Assembly: GCF_023073315.1 (NCBI RefSeq)
Contig: NZ_JADPJH010000026.1
Coordinates: 382,750 to 415,035 of the forward strand
Source of the DNA: Bradyrhizobium sp. 1
GTDB lineage: Bacteria; Pseudomonadota; Alphaproteobacteria; Rhizobiales; Xanthobacteraceae
DNA length: 32,286 nt
Direction: 5' to 3'
Part shown: piece by piece, positions 6,375 to 14,613 of the stretch
Numbering within the stretch: position 1 is the first letter of the stretch
How the letters are laid out: every line of letters starts with the position of its first letter
Translations under genes and position numbers: made by a program
The notes under the pieces: model-generated
The model's database searches: none
Seen by the model: the letters and a program-made list of their open reading frames with translations, nothing else
What the model was told of the DNA's origin: nothing

Positions 6375-8231
6375 ATGACAACCGCCGCACCTGGCGACGC
6401 TTCGAACCTGTTCGCAACGCCAAAAACCGTCGCCGAGCATCGCGCCGACGGCAGCGTCGTGCTGCGCTCGCCCGAGCCTCTTCGCGAGAGCGCGCGTTGC
6501 ATCGGCGACTGGCTGGAGCATTTTGCGCGGCAGACGCCCGATACGATCTTCCTCGCCGAGCGTGACGGCGCCGATGCACCCTGGGCCACCATGACCTATG
6601 CGGGTGCCCTGCGGCGCGTCCGCGCGGCGGCGTCGTGGATTTTAGCGCAGGGACTCAGCGCCGAGCGCCCCGTCGTCATTCTCTCCGACAACAGTATCGA
6701 TCATGCGTTGCTTGCGTTGGCCGCCCAGCATGCCGGTGTCCCCTCGGCGGCGATCTCGCCTGCCTATTCGCTGATGTCGAAGGACTTCGACAAGCTCAAG
6801 GGCATGATCTCGCTGCTTCAGCCCGGTGCGATCTACGTTTCCGCGACCAAGCCATTCGCGGCGGCGCTGGCCGCGATCAAGCCGCTGCATCATGCGCAGA
6901 TCATCAGCGGCAATGCGAGCGATGCCGATGCGCTCGCCTTCCGCGCAGTTGCGGCAACGCCTGAAACCGCGGACGTCGCAAAAGCCTTTGCTGCGGTGAC
7001 GCCTGATACGATCGCAAAATTCCTGTTCACCTCGGGCTCGACCGGCACGCCAAAGGCGGTCATCAACACCCAGCGTATGCTGACCTCGAGCCAGCAGGCC
7101 AAGGCGCAGACATGGACCTTCCTCGAACAGGCCGGCAGCGATCTCGTCATTCTCGACTGGCTGCCGTGGAGCCACACATTCGGCGCCAACCACAATTTCA
7201 ATCTCGTGCTGCGCAACGGCGGCTCGCTCTATATCGATGGTGGCAAGCCTGCGCCCGGGCTGTTTGCGACATCGCTGGCCAATCTGAAAAGCGTGATGCC
7301 GACCGTCTATTTCAACGTGCCGCGCGGTTTCGACATGCTGATCGCGGCGTTGCGCGGTGATGAGGAACTGCGCCGCCGCTTCTTCGGCGAGGTGAAATTC
7401 GCCTTCTATGCCGGCGCGGCCTTGCCGCAGAATTTGTGGGATGCGCTCGAACAGCTTTCCGTCGAGACCGTCGGCCGTGCGCTGCCGATGGTTTCGGCCT
7501 GGGGCTCGACCGAAACCTCGCCGCTTGCGACCGACTGCCATTTCCTCGCCGAACGCTCCGGCAATATCGGCGTGCCGATTCCCGGCACCGAACTGAAGCT
7601 CGTCAGCTCCGGCGACAAGCTGGAGGTGCGCGTGCGCGGCCCCAACGTCACACCGGGCTATTGGAAGGCGCCGGAGTTGACGAAGCAGGCCTTTGACGAA
7701 GAAGGCTTTTATCTCATCGGCGACGCGGTGAAGCTTGCAGATGCCGAGCGGCCCGAGCGCGGCCTGTTCTTCGACGGCCGTGTCGCGGAAGATTTCAAGC
7801 TCAACTCCGGCACCTGGGTGAGCGTCGGCACACTCCGCCTCGCCGGCATCGCCGCGCTGGCGCCGCTCGCGCAGGATATCGTCGTGACAGGTCATGGTGG
7901 CGACGAGGTGCGGTTTCTGGTGTTCCCGAATATCGCCGCGTGCCGCGCACATGCAGGTCTGCCCGAGACGGCAAGCGTCGGTGAGGTGATCGCGCATGAC
8001 AAGGTCAGGACCACGACCGCGCAGGGCCTCGCGAAGTTGAAGCAGCAGGGCGCCAACTCCGCCGGCCACGCCACCCGTGCGCTGCTGCTTGCCGAGCCGC
8101 CATCGGTCGACGGCGGCGAGATCACCGACAAGGGCTACATCAACCAGCGCGCCGTGCTGACGCGACGTGCGGATGCGGTGACGCGGTTGAATGATGATGC
8201 GTCGGCGGAATGGATCGGCTGCGCTAGTTAA
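6375..8231 (+). CDS. fcs: Feruloyl-CoA synthetase (hydroxycinnamate-CoA ligase)
   Basis: A 618-aa acyl-adenylate-forming ligase. The P-loop FLFTSGSTGTPKAVI lies near residue 215, followed by WLPWSHTFG, SAWGSTETSPLAT and YLIGDAVKLAD, with the extended C-terminal region (FDGRVAEDFKLNSGTWVSVG) that distinguishes feruloyl-CoA synthetases from ordinary fatty-acid ligases. It activates ferulate, p-coumarate or caffeate to the CoA thioester, the first step of hydroxycinnamate catabolism. The ATG at 6375 follows GGAGGA with ideal spacing. The usual partner, enoyl-CoA hydratase/aldolase (Ech), is not next to it, and the following gene is a convergent MarR, so the rest of the pathway must be elsewhere. 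Regulated by the divergent MarR. Confidence 0.92.
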   Translation: MTTAAPGDASNLFATPKTVAEHRADGSVVLRSPEPLRESARCIGDWLEHFARQTPDTIFLAERDGADAPWATMTYAGALRRVRAAASWILAQGLSAERPVVILSDNSIDHALLALAAQHAGVPSAAISPAYSLMSKDFDKLKGMISLLQPGAIYVSATKPFAAALAAIKPLHHAQIISGNASDADALAFRAVAATPETADVAKAFAAVTPDTIAKFLFTSGSTGTPKAVINTQRMLTSSQQAKAQTWTFLEQAGSDLVILDWLPWSHTFGANHNFNLVLRNGGSLYIDGGKPAPGLFATSLANLKSVMPTVYFNVPRGFDMLIAALRGDEELRRRFFGEVKFAFYAGAALPQNLWDALEQLSVETVGRALPMVSAWGSTETSPLATDCHFLAERSGNIGVPIPGTELKLVSSGDKLEVRVRGPNVTPGYWKAPELTKQAFDEEGFYLIGDAVKLADAERPERGLFFDGRVAEDFKLNSGTWVSVGTLRLAGIAALAPLAQDIVVTGHGGDEVRFLVFPNIAACRAHAGLPETASVGEVIAHDKVRTTTAQGLAKLKQQGANSAGHATRALLLAEPPSVDGGEITDKGYINQRAVLTRRADAVTRLNDDASAEWIGCAS

Positions 8232-8253
8232 ACGCCGCTATCCGCGTCGGCTT

Positions 8254-8392
8254 CCTCTCGTGCCCCGGACGCAGCGCAGCACGCAGTGATGCGCCGCGGA
8301 GCCGGGGCCTATCTCGCTCAGTGCGCTTGGTCGCATGGGTCCTGCTCTACGCAGCAGCGTCTCACGCTGCAGCGCGTCCGGGACACGAGAGG
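8254..8392. repeat. Palindromic intergenic repeat, type A (CTCTCGTGnCCCGGACGC family)
   Basis: A 139-bp element bounded by inverted ends, CCTCTCGTGCCCCGGACGC and GCGTCCGGGACACGAGAGG, with internal palindromic matter. It is closely related to the elements at 11671 and 23181. It lies between the convergent fcs and second marR genes. Confidence 0.85.
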
Positions 8393-8443
8393 GGGGCAAA
8401 GCAAACAGGCCAGCTATTCTGCCGCAATATCCTGCATGATTCT

Positions 8444-8463
8444 TTTGTTGCCGTAGCAACTAA
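8444..8463. promoter_or_regulatory. MarR/TetR-like palindrome in an apparently empty promoter region
   Basis: TT-n-GTTGC-CGTA-GCAAC-n-AA is a 20-bp near-perfect palindrome. About 65 bp downstream on the plus strand a strong GGAGGAAACG precedes an ATG at 8529, but the reading frame there soon runs antisense through the second marR gene and shows no protein-like sequence. The rest of 8393-8609 holds nothing else I recognise. Confidence 0.45.
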
Positions 8464-8609
8464 TTTGTGCGAACCGTTCCTGACAAGGATGACGGCGGGG
8501 AAACCGCTGCGTCGGATCGGAGGAAACGATGCTCGGCAGAGAGGGGGCCGCGGGCAAGCGCTGGCGCATGCCTGGGAATAACGGCGGAGTGCGCCCGGCG
8601 CGCGACCTG

Positions 8610-9116
8610 TCAGGCCTCTGTGCCGCCGGTCACCGCCCCCAAATTCTCGTGCAGCCGGCGCAACAGATCGATCAGCACCTCGCGCTCCTCCTTGCTCAGA
8701 CAAGACAACAGCCGCCGCTCGCGCTCGAAGGCCGCGACGATGACCTTGTCATGCGTGGTGCGGCCCCTCGCCGTCAGCGAGATCGAATGGGTGCGGCCGT
8801 CATTCGGGTCGGTGCGGATCGACACCAGACCGCGCTTTTCGAGGCCCGCGAGCGTCCGGCTCACCGGGCCCTTGTCGAAACCGATGACGTGGCAGATGCG
8901 CGAGGCGGGAATGCCGGGCTCGATCGCCAGCAGCGACATGATCCGCCATTCCGTGACGTTGACGCCGAACTGCTTCTGATAGAACGCGGTCGCGCTGTTC
9001 GAGAGCTTGTTGGCGATGAAGGTGATGAAGGCCGGAACGTAGCGATCGAGATCGAGCGTCGGCCCGGTCTCGGCGGGCGCAGGCTTTTGGCGGGCTCTGG
9101 TCGTAGACGGCGGCAT
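8610..9116 (-). CDS. MarR-family transcriptional regulator
   Basis: A 168-aa MarR protein. The helices FGVNVTEWRIMSLLAIEPG, ICHVIGFDKGPVSRTLAGL and the wing GLVSIRTDPNDGRTHSISLT are typical, with the DGR wing tip. It is divergent from the P450 gene with only 83 bp between, so it probably controls the P450 and binding-protein genes, perhaps in response to an aromatic acid or its CoA ester. I could not find a convincing palindrome in the short gap; the palindrome at 8444-8463 beyond its 3' end is another candidate site. Confidence 0.9.
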   Translation of the reverse strand: MPPSTTRARQKPAPAETGPTLDLDRYVPAFITFIANKLSNSATAFYQKQFGVNVTEWRIMSLLAIEPGIPASRICHVIGFDKGPVSRTLAGLEKRGLVSIRTDPNDGRTHSISLTARGRTTHDKVIVAAFERERRLLSCLSKEEREVLIDLLRRLHENLGAVTGGTEA

Positions 9117-9199
9117 ATCGGGATTCTGTCTCGCTTCGTGCGGGAAGACCTAAGGGTAAGCGCGGCGCTTTCACAAGATCAAAATGAGGGAGGACCTTT

Positions 9200-10408
9200 A
9201 TGAGCGCACCCGGCTCGACCGCATCCGGCGTCCCGCATCTCGACGTCGATCCCTTCGACATGAATTTTTTCGCCGACCCGTATCCAACCCATGAGTTGCT
9301 GCGGGAGACGGGGCCGGTCGTCTATCTCGACAAGTGGAAGCTCTATGGTGTGGCGCGGTATGCCGAGGTCCATGCCGTGCTGAACGATCCCGCGACCTTC
9401 TGCTCCAGCCGCGGCGTCGGCCTGTCCGACTTCAAGAAGGAGACGCCGTGGCGGCCGCAGAGCCTGATCCTCGAAGCCGATCCGCCCGAGCACACTCGCA
9501 CCCGCGCCGTGCTCTCAAAGGTGCTGTCGCCGACTGTGATGAAGGGACTGCGCGAGCGCTTCGCAGCCGCGGCGGAGGAGCGCGTGGATGCGCTGCTGGA
9601 GAAACGCAGCTTCGATGCGATTCCTGATCTGGCCGAAGCCTACCCACTTTCGATCTTTCCGGATGCGCTGGGCCTGAAGCCCGAGGGCCGCGAGAACCTC
9701 ATTCCCTATGCGAGCCTGGTGTTCAACGCGTTCGGCCCGCCGAACGAATTGCGCAAGGAGGCGATCGCGCGCTCGGCGCCGCATCAGGCCTATGTCACCG
9801 AGCAGTGTCAGCGCGACAATTTGACTCCCGGCGGTATCGGCGCCTGCATTCACGCCCATGTCGACGAGGGTGCGATCACGGCGACGGAAGCGCCGCTGTT
9901 GGTGCGTTCGCTGCTGTCGGCTGGTCTCGACACCACCGTCAACGGCATCGGCGCTGCGGTCTACTGCCTCGCGCGCTTTCCTGATCAATGGGAGCGCCTG
10001 CGCGGCGACCTCACGCTCGCGCGCAATGCCTTCGAGGAGGCCGTCCGCTTCGAAAGTCCGGTGCAGACCTTCTTCCGTACCACCACGCGCGAGGTCGAGC
10101 TGTCAGGCGCGACGATCGGCGAGGGCGAGAAGGTGCTGATGTTCCTCGCCGCCGCCAACCGCGATCCCAGGCGCTGGGACAAACCGGACAGCTACGACAT
10201 CGCGCGACGCACGTCCGGCCATGTCGGTTACGGCTCGGGCATTCACATGTGCGTCGGCCAGCTCGTCGCGCGGCTTGAAGGCGAGACGATGCTCTCGGCG
10301 TTGGCGCGTCGCGTCGCCAGCATCGAGATGACCGGCGAACCAAAGCGCCGCTTCAACAACACGCTGCGCGGGCTCGACAGCCTGCCGGTGACGATCACGC
10401 CGGCCTGA
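9200..10408 (+). CDS. Cytochrome P450, CYP199A type (4-methoxybenzoate O-demethylase)
   Basis: A 402-aa soluble P450. The haem thiolate is C351 in GYGSGIHMCVGQ, the ExxR is E280-R283 in FEEAVRF, and the I-helix acid-alcohol pair is D244-T245 in SAGLDTT. It closely matches my memory of CYP199A2/A4 of Rhodopseudomonas palustris, including GPVVYLDKW, SSRGVGLSDFKKE, VFNAFGPPNELR and FNNTLRGLxSLPV. The residues that hold the substrate carboxylate in CYP199A4 (R92, S95, R243, S247) are present at R85, S88, R236 and S240. The expected reaction is oxidation of para-substituted benzoates, such as demethylation of 4-methoxybenzoate to 4-hydroxybenzoate. No ferredoxin or reductase gene is adjacent. The ATG follows GGGAGGA. 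A binding protein gene begins 38 bp downstream, suggesting coupled uptake. Confidence 0.93.
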   Translation: MSAPGSTASGVPHLDVDPFDMNFFADPYPTHELLRETGPVVYLDKWKLYGVARYAEVHAVLNDPATFCSSRGVGLSDFKKETPWRPQSLILEADPPEHTRTRAVLSKVLSPTVMKGLRERFAAAAEERVDALLEKRSFDAIPDLAEAYPLSIFPDALGLKPEGRENLIPYASLVFNAFGPPNELRKEAIARSAPHQAYVTEQCQRDNLTPGGIGACIHAHVDEGAITATEAPLLVRSLLSAGLDTTVNGIGAAVYCLARFPDQWERLRGDLTLARNAFEEAVRFESPVQTFFRTTTREVELSGATIGEGEKVLMFLAAANRDPRRWDKPDSYDIARRTSGHVGYGSGIHMCVGQLVARLEGETMLSALARRVASIEMTGEPKRRFNNTLRGLDSLPVTITPA

Positions 10409-10446
10409 TGCGACTGACAACGAAACAACGAATGGGGGAAGGAACG

Positions 10447-11658
10447 ATGAAGAACTTGAAGTGGACGCTCGCGCTCGCTGCGAGCCTTGTCAGTGGCACG
10501 GCGGGCGCCGAAATTTCCGACAATGTCGTGCGCGTCGGCGTGCTCAACGACATCTCCGGGATTTTTCAGGACACCAATGGCATGGGCTCGGTCGAGGCCG
10601 CGCGCATGGCCGCCGAGGATTTCAACGGCGGGGCTAAGGGCATCAAGGTCGAGATCGTCTATGCCGACCACCAGAACAAGGCCGACGTCGGCAACGCCAT
10701 CGCGCGAAAATGGCTCGATGTCGAGGGCGTCGACGCCATCGTCGACGTGCCGAATTCGGCGGTCGGCCTCTCCATCAACACGCTGCTGCGCGACAGCCGC
10801 ATGACCTTCCTGGCGTCGTCGACGGCAAGCTCGGACCTCACCGGCAAGGCCTGTTCGCCCAACACGATCCAATGGGTCAACGACACCTGGGCGACCGGCA
10901 ACACCACGGCGGCCGCGATGATGTCGCGCGGCGGCAAGGAGTGGTATTTCCTCACGGTCGACTACGCACTCGGCAAGGGCATCGAGGCGGAAGCGCAGAA
11001 ATACATCGAGGGGCACGGCGGCAAGGTGCTGGGCTCGTCAAAGCATCCGCTCGGCACCTCCGACTTCGCCTCTTTCCTGTTGCAGGCGCAAGGCTCTAAG
11101 GCGCAGGTGATCGGGCTTGCGAATGCCGGCGGCGACACCATCAACGCGGTGAAGCAGGCCGCCGAGTTCGGCGTGCAGCAGAGCGGGCAGAAGCTCGTGG
11201 CGTTCCTGCTCTTCATCAACGACGTCCACGGCATGGGCCTCAAGGTCGCGCAGGGCCTCCAGCTCATGGAGGCCTTTTACTGGGACATGAACGACGACAC
11301 CCGCGCCTTTGCCAAACGCTTCGCCGCGCGGCCCGGCATGAACGGCAAGATGCCGAGCGGCAACCAGGCCGGCGTCTATGCGTCCACGCTCGCCTATCTC
11401 AATGCGGTCGCGGCGACCGGCAGCGACAGTGCCAAGGACGCGGTGCCTGAGATGAAGAAGTTCAAAGGTAAAGACAAGCTGTTCGGCGACACCGTCATCC
11501 GCCGGGACGGCCGCGTCGTGCATCCGATGTATCTCTTCGAGGTGAAGAAGCCGGACGAGTCGAAATATCCGTACGACTATTACAAGCTGGTCTCGACGAT
11601 TCCCGCGGAGCAGGCGTTCCGGCCGCTGGCGGAGGGTGGGTGCGAGCTGGTGAAGTAG
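10447..11658 (+). CDS. Liv-type ABC transporter substrate-binding protein, linked to the P450
   Basis: A 403-aa periplasmic binding protein of the branched-chain amino acid/aromatic acid family. The signal peptide is about residues 1-21 (KWTLALAASLVSGTAGA). The fold-I pattern follows: VRVGVLNDISGIFQDTNG, IVYADHQNKADVGN, SSTASSDLTG, WYFLTVDYALGKG and PAEQAFRPLAEGGCELVK. Family members bind amino acids or benzoate- and cinnamate-type acids. The gene starts 38 bp after the P450 stop in the same direction, so a 4-methoxybenzoate-like ligand is a reasonable guess. No permease or ATPase genes are beside it. The ATG at 10447 is preceded by GGGGGAAGGA. Family is firm, ligand inferred. Confidence 0.9.
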   Translation: MKNLKWTLALAASLVSGTAGAEISDNVVRVGVLNDISGIFQDTNGMGSVEAARMAAEDFNGGAKGIKVEIVYADHQNKADVGNAIARKWLDVEGVDAIVDVPNSAVGLSINTLLRDSRMTFLASSTASSDLTGKACSPNTIQWVNDTWATGNTTAAAMMSRGGKEWYFLTVDYALGKGIEAEAQKYIEGHGGKVLGSSKHPLGTSDFASFLLQAQGSKAQVIGLANAGGDTINAVKQAAEFGVQQSGQKLVAFLLFINDVHGMGLKVAQGLQLMEAFYWDMNDDTRAFAKRFAARPGMNGKMPSGNQAGVYASTLAYLNAVAATGSDSAKDAVPEMKKFKGKDKLFGDTVIRRDGRVVHPMYLFEVKKPDESKYPYDYYKLVSTIPAEQAFRPLAEGGCELVK

Positions 11659-11670
11659 GGGGCGGCAACG

Positions 11671-11792
11671 GTCTCGTGCCCCGGACGCGGTGCAGCGCGA
11701 AGCGTTGCGCCGCAGAGCCGGGGCCCATGGCTGCTGGGTCCCGGCTCTGCGTCGCGTCATTTCATGCCGCGCCGCGTCCGGGACACGAGAGA
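11671..11792. repeat. Palindromic intergenic repeat, type A
   Basis: A 122-bp element with inverted ends TCTCGTGCCCCGGACGCG and CGCGTCCGGGACACGAGA, and an inner hairpin around GAGCCGGGGCCCATGG/GGGTCCCGGCTC. It sits between the convergent binding-protein and ndh genes. Confidence 0.85.
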
Positions 11793-11798
11793 GGCGCC

Positions 11799-13061
11799 CT
11801 ACACCACCTTGCTGCTCCCCTGCGTGATCAACCTCGCTGCCCGTTGATCTCGCGCGTAGATCCAGAGCCAGCTCAGCGCGACACTCAGCCGGTGACGCAG
11901 GCCGATCAGGAAGTAGATGTGGGCGATGCCCCAGATCCACCATGCGATGGTGCCGCGTAGTTTGATCTTGCCGAAGTCGATCACGGCGAGCCGCTTGCCG
12001 ATCTGCGCGAGGCTGCCGGAGTGTTTGTAGCGGAACGCTCCTTTGTTCTCGCCACGCAGGCGGGCTTTGATGGTCTCGGCAACGTGTTGCCCCTGCTGCT
12101 TGGCCGCCGGCGCAATGCCGGGCACCGGCTTACCGTCCCAGGCGTTGATCAAAACGGTGTCGCCGATCGCAAAGATCTCGGGATGGCCGGGAATGCTGAG
12201 ATCGTCTTCGACCTGCACGCGCCCGGCGCGATCGGCCGGCGCGTTCAGCCATTCCGCCGCGGGCGAGGCGCGCACGCCGGCGGCCCAGATTCGTGTCTTC
12301 GCCTCGAGCAGCTTGCCACCGAACACCACGCCCTCACGATTGATCTCGGTGACGGCTTGCCCGAGCACGACCTCGACGCCGATCTTTTCCAGCGACGCCT
12401 GCGCATAGGCCGAGAGATCGTCGGGAAAGCCGGCGAGCACACGCGAGCCGGCCTCGATCAGCACGACGCGCGCCTTGTGGGTGTCGATGTTGCGGAAGTC
12501 GGCGGGCAGCGTGTGATGCGCCATTTCGGCGATGGTGCCGGCAAGCTCGACGCCGGTCGGGCCGGCGCCGACGATGACGAAGGTCAGCCGCGCCGCGCGC
12601 TTGGCCGGATCGGTCTCGCGCTCGGCGTGCTCGAACGCCACCAGGATGTGACGGCGCAAGGTGGTGGCATCCTCCAGCGTCTTCAGGCCGGGCGCCCATT
12701 GCTCCCATTCGTCATGGCCGAAATAGGCGTGGCGCGCGCCGGTCGCGAGCACCAGCGTGTCGTAGGGCACCTCGCTGCCGTCGTCGATCAGCACGCAGCG
12801 CCTGTCAGCATCGACGCCGCTGACGGTCGCAAACAACGTCGTCACCTCGCGCCGGTCGCGCATCAGATGTCGCACCGGCCAGGCAATCTCGCTGGTCGCG
12901 AGCGAGGCGGTCGCGACCTGGTACAGCAGAGGCTGGAACAGATGATGGTTGCGGCGGTCGATCAGCGTGATCTCGACCGGCGCGCCCGCAAGCCGGTGGG
13001 TCGTCTCCAGCCCGCCAAAACCAGCTCCGACGATGACGACGCGATGCGGTGTCGTGGTCAT
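11799..13061 (-). CDS. ndh: Type II NADH dehydrogenase (NDH-2)
   Basis: A 420-aa flavoprotein with two Rossmann motifs: FAD-binding VIVGAGFGGLE (about residues 7-17) and NADH-binding FVIVGAGPTGVELAG. HHLFQPLLYQVA and the FAD motif PEIFAIGDT are typical of NDH-2. The C-terminus carries the amphipathic/hydrophobic stretch TIAWWIWGIAHIYFLIGL and LSVALSWLWIYARD that attaches these enzymes to the inner membrane. It passes electrons from NADH to quinone without pumping protons. The ATG at 13061 has GAGG 8-9 bp upstream. It stands alone between aromatic-acid genes, with no operon partner; its link to catabolism is at most redox balancing. Confidence 0.93.
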   Translation of the reverse strand: MTTTPHRVVIVGAGFGGLETTHRLAGAPVEITLIDRRNHHLFQPLLYQVATASLATSEIAWPVRHLMRDRREVTTLFATVSGVDADRRCVLIDDGSEVPYDTLVLATGARHAYFGHDEWEQWAPGLKTLEDATTLRRHILVAFEHAERETDPAKRAARLTFVIVGAGPTGVELAGTIAEMAHHTLPADFRNIDTHKARVVLIEAGSRVLAGFPDDLSAYAQASLEKIGVEVVLGQAVTEINREGVVFGGKLLEAKTRIWAAGVRASPAAEWLNAPADRAGRVQVEDDLSIPGHPEIFAIGDTVLINAWDGKPVPGIAPAAKQQGQHVAETIKARLRGENKGAFRYKHSGSLAQIGKRLAVIDFGKIKLRGTIAWWIWGIAHIYFLIGLRHRLSVALSWLWIYARDQRAARLITQGSSKVV

Positions 13062-13371
13062 GGTGTGTCCTCGAATCTCGCCAAGTCTGTTCTGCATTTA
13101 AGTGCGGATTGGGTGCCGCGGTCCAATAGTCGTCATCAATGGGCATATAGGCCGGGTGTATCGATCCCCCGCGAAAAAGCGCCGCAGGCTCAACCCGTCC
13201 TAGGTCGGAGTGAGTAGAATTATATTTCTTGCTATCCCTGATTGGGGCGAAATATGGTGCAGGGGCGCGCGCTGAGCCATTGGCGGCGCGACAGATTTTG
13301 CGTTCAATAGAGACAGACCCGGGTCGGCGATCACCCCGTTTCCGGGATCAATAATAAGGAGGGGAGTGGTT
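13062..13371. other. Divergent intergenic region between ndh and a binding-protein gene
   Basis: This 310-bp gap must hold promoters for both directions. I see a strong Shine-Dalgarno (AAGGAGGGGAG, 13356-13366) for the plus-strand gene and an AT-rich patch AGAATTATATTTC near 13215. No convincing operator, small ORF or RNA gene was recognised. Confidence 0.5.
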
Positions 13372-14544
13372 ATGAGGACGGCATTCTGGCTGGCAGGCGC
13401 GGCTGCGCTCGCGCTGGCAAATCCGGCATTCGCCGGCGACACCATCAAGATCGGTTTCGTCTCGACCTTCAGCGGCCCGACCGCCGTGATCGGCAACGAC
13501 ATGCGCAACTCCTTCGAGCTCGCGCTCGATCACATGGGCCGCAAGATGGGCGGCAAGCCGGTCGAGGTGATCTACGAGGACGACGGCCAGAAGCCGGATG
13601 TCGGCAAGCAGAAGACCGAGAAGCTGGTGCAGTCCGACAAGGTCGACTTCATCGCCGGCTACATCTGGTCGAACGTGCTGCTGGCCTCGCTCAAGACCGC
13701 GGTGGATTCGCAGACCTTCCTGATCTCGGCCAATGCCGGCCCGTCGCAGCTCGCGGGTGAGCTGTGCTCGCCCTACGTGTTCTCGACCTCATGGCAGAAC
13801 GATCAGACGCCGGCCGCCATGGGCCTCTACATGAACGCGAATGGCGTCAAGAGCGTGTTCCTGATCGGCCCGAACTACGCGGCCGGAAAAGACATGCTTT
13901 CAGGCGTGAAGAGCACCTTCAAGGGCGAGGTCAAGGGCGAGGAGTATACGGTCTGGCCGAGCCAGCTCGACTTCTCGGCCGAGCTGGCGAAAGCCCGCGC
14001 CTCCGGCGCCGAATCGATCTTCGTGTTTTATCCCGGTGCGGCCGGCGCGCAGTTCCTCAATCAATATGTCCAGGCCGGCATGAAGCCCACCATGCCGCTC
14101 TACACCGCTTTCACGGTCGACGAGACGACGCTGCCGTTGCAGAAGGAGAATGCGTTCGGGGTGCCCGGCGCGCAGGAATGGGTGAACGACCTCCCGAACG
14201 AGCAGAACAAGAAGTTCGTGGCCGACTACCGCACGAAATATCCGGGTGCCCGGCCGAGCTATTACGGTGCGCAGGCCTATGACGCGGCGCAACTCATCAA
14301 CAGCGCGGTGGTCGCCGTCGGCGGCGACACGTCCAAGAAGGATGCGATGAAGGCCGAGATGGAGAAGGCCAACTTCAAGTCGCTGCGCGGCTCGTTCAAA
14401 TACGGCAACAACCACATCCCGATCCAGAACTTCTACCTACAGGACGTGGTGAAGGGCGCCGGGGGCGAGCTCGCGCTGAAGACCGTCGCCACCATTGTCA
14501 CGAACGACCAGGACCGCTTCCACGAGAAGTGCCCGATGAAGTGA
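13372..14544 (+). CDS. Liv-type substrate-binding protein, probable aromatic acid (hydroxycinnamate) binder
   Basis: A 390-aa periplasmic protein with a signal peptide of about 21 residues (FWLAGAAALALANPAFA). Recognisable stretches include IKIGFVSTFSGPTAVIGNDM, DFIAGYIWSNVLLASLK, FLISANAGPSQLAGELC and SFKYGNNHIPIQNFYLQ. These closely resemble what I remember of the p-coumarate-type binding proteins (CouP) of Rhodopseudomonas; this is memory, not a search. The ATG at 13372 is preferred over the GTG two codons upstream, which lies inside the Shine-Dalgarno spacing. It is monocistronic: ndh is divergent and quiC convergent, so its permease must be encoded elsewhere, possibly by livHMGF at 25.7 kb, which lacks a binding protein. 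Confidence 0.88.
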   Translation: MRTAFWLAGAAALALANPAFAGDTIKIGFVSTFSGPTAVIGNDMRNSFELALDHMGRKMGGKPVEVIYEDDGQKPDVGKQKTEKLVQSDKVDFIAGYIWSNVLLASLKTAVDSQTFLISANAGPSQLAGELCSPYVFSTSWQNDQTPAAMGLYMNANGVKSVFLIGPNYAAGKDMLSGVKSTFKGEVKGEEYTVWPSQLDFSAELAKARASGAESIFVFYPGAAGAQFLNQYVQAGMKPTMPLYTAFTVDETTLPLQKENAFGVPGAQEWVNDLPNEQNKKFVADYRTKYPGARPSYYGAQAYDAAQLINSAVVAVGGDTSKKDAMKAEMEKANFKSLRGSFKYGNNHIPIQNFYLQDVVKGAGGELALKTVATIVTNDQDRFHEKCPMK

Positions 14545-14570
14545 GCTCTATCCTCTTCCCGAACCGTGTC

Positions 14571-14611
14571 CTCCCCCTCTGCCCGTTCTTACGGGGAGAG
14601 GGGGGAGGGGC
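14571..14611. repeat. Palindromic repeat, type B, between convergent genes
   Basis: Hairpin CTCCCCCTCTGCCCGTTC/TTACGGGGAGAGGGGGGAG. It shares its core (CCGTTCTTACGGGGAGAG) with the inverted copy at 19871. It lies between the convergent binding-protein and quiC genes and probably terminates both. Confidence 0.8.
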
Positions 14612-14613
14612 GC

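Noticed and set aside
8529..9203. 224-codon plus-strand ORF with a strong ribosome site
   Set aside because: After about 25 codons it is the antisense of marR and of non-protein-like character. Kept only as a possible remnant of a control region.
12021..13217. 398-codon plus-strand ORF opposite ndh
   Set aside because: The NDH-2 on the other strand has both Rossmann motifs and a ribosome site; this frame has neither.
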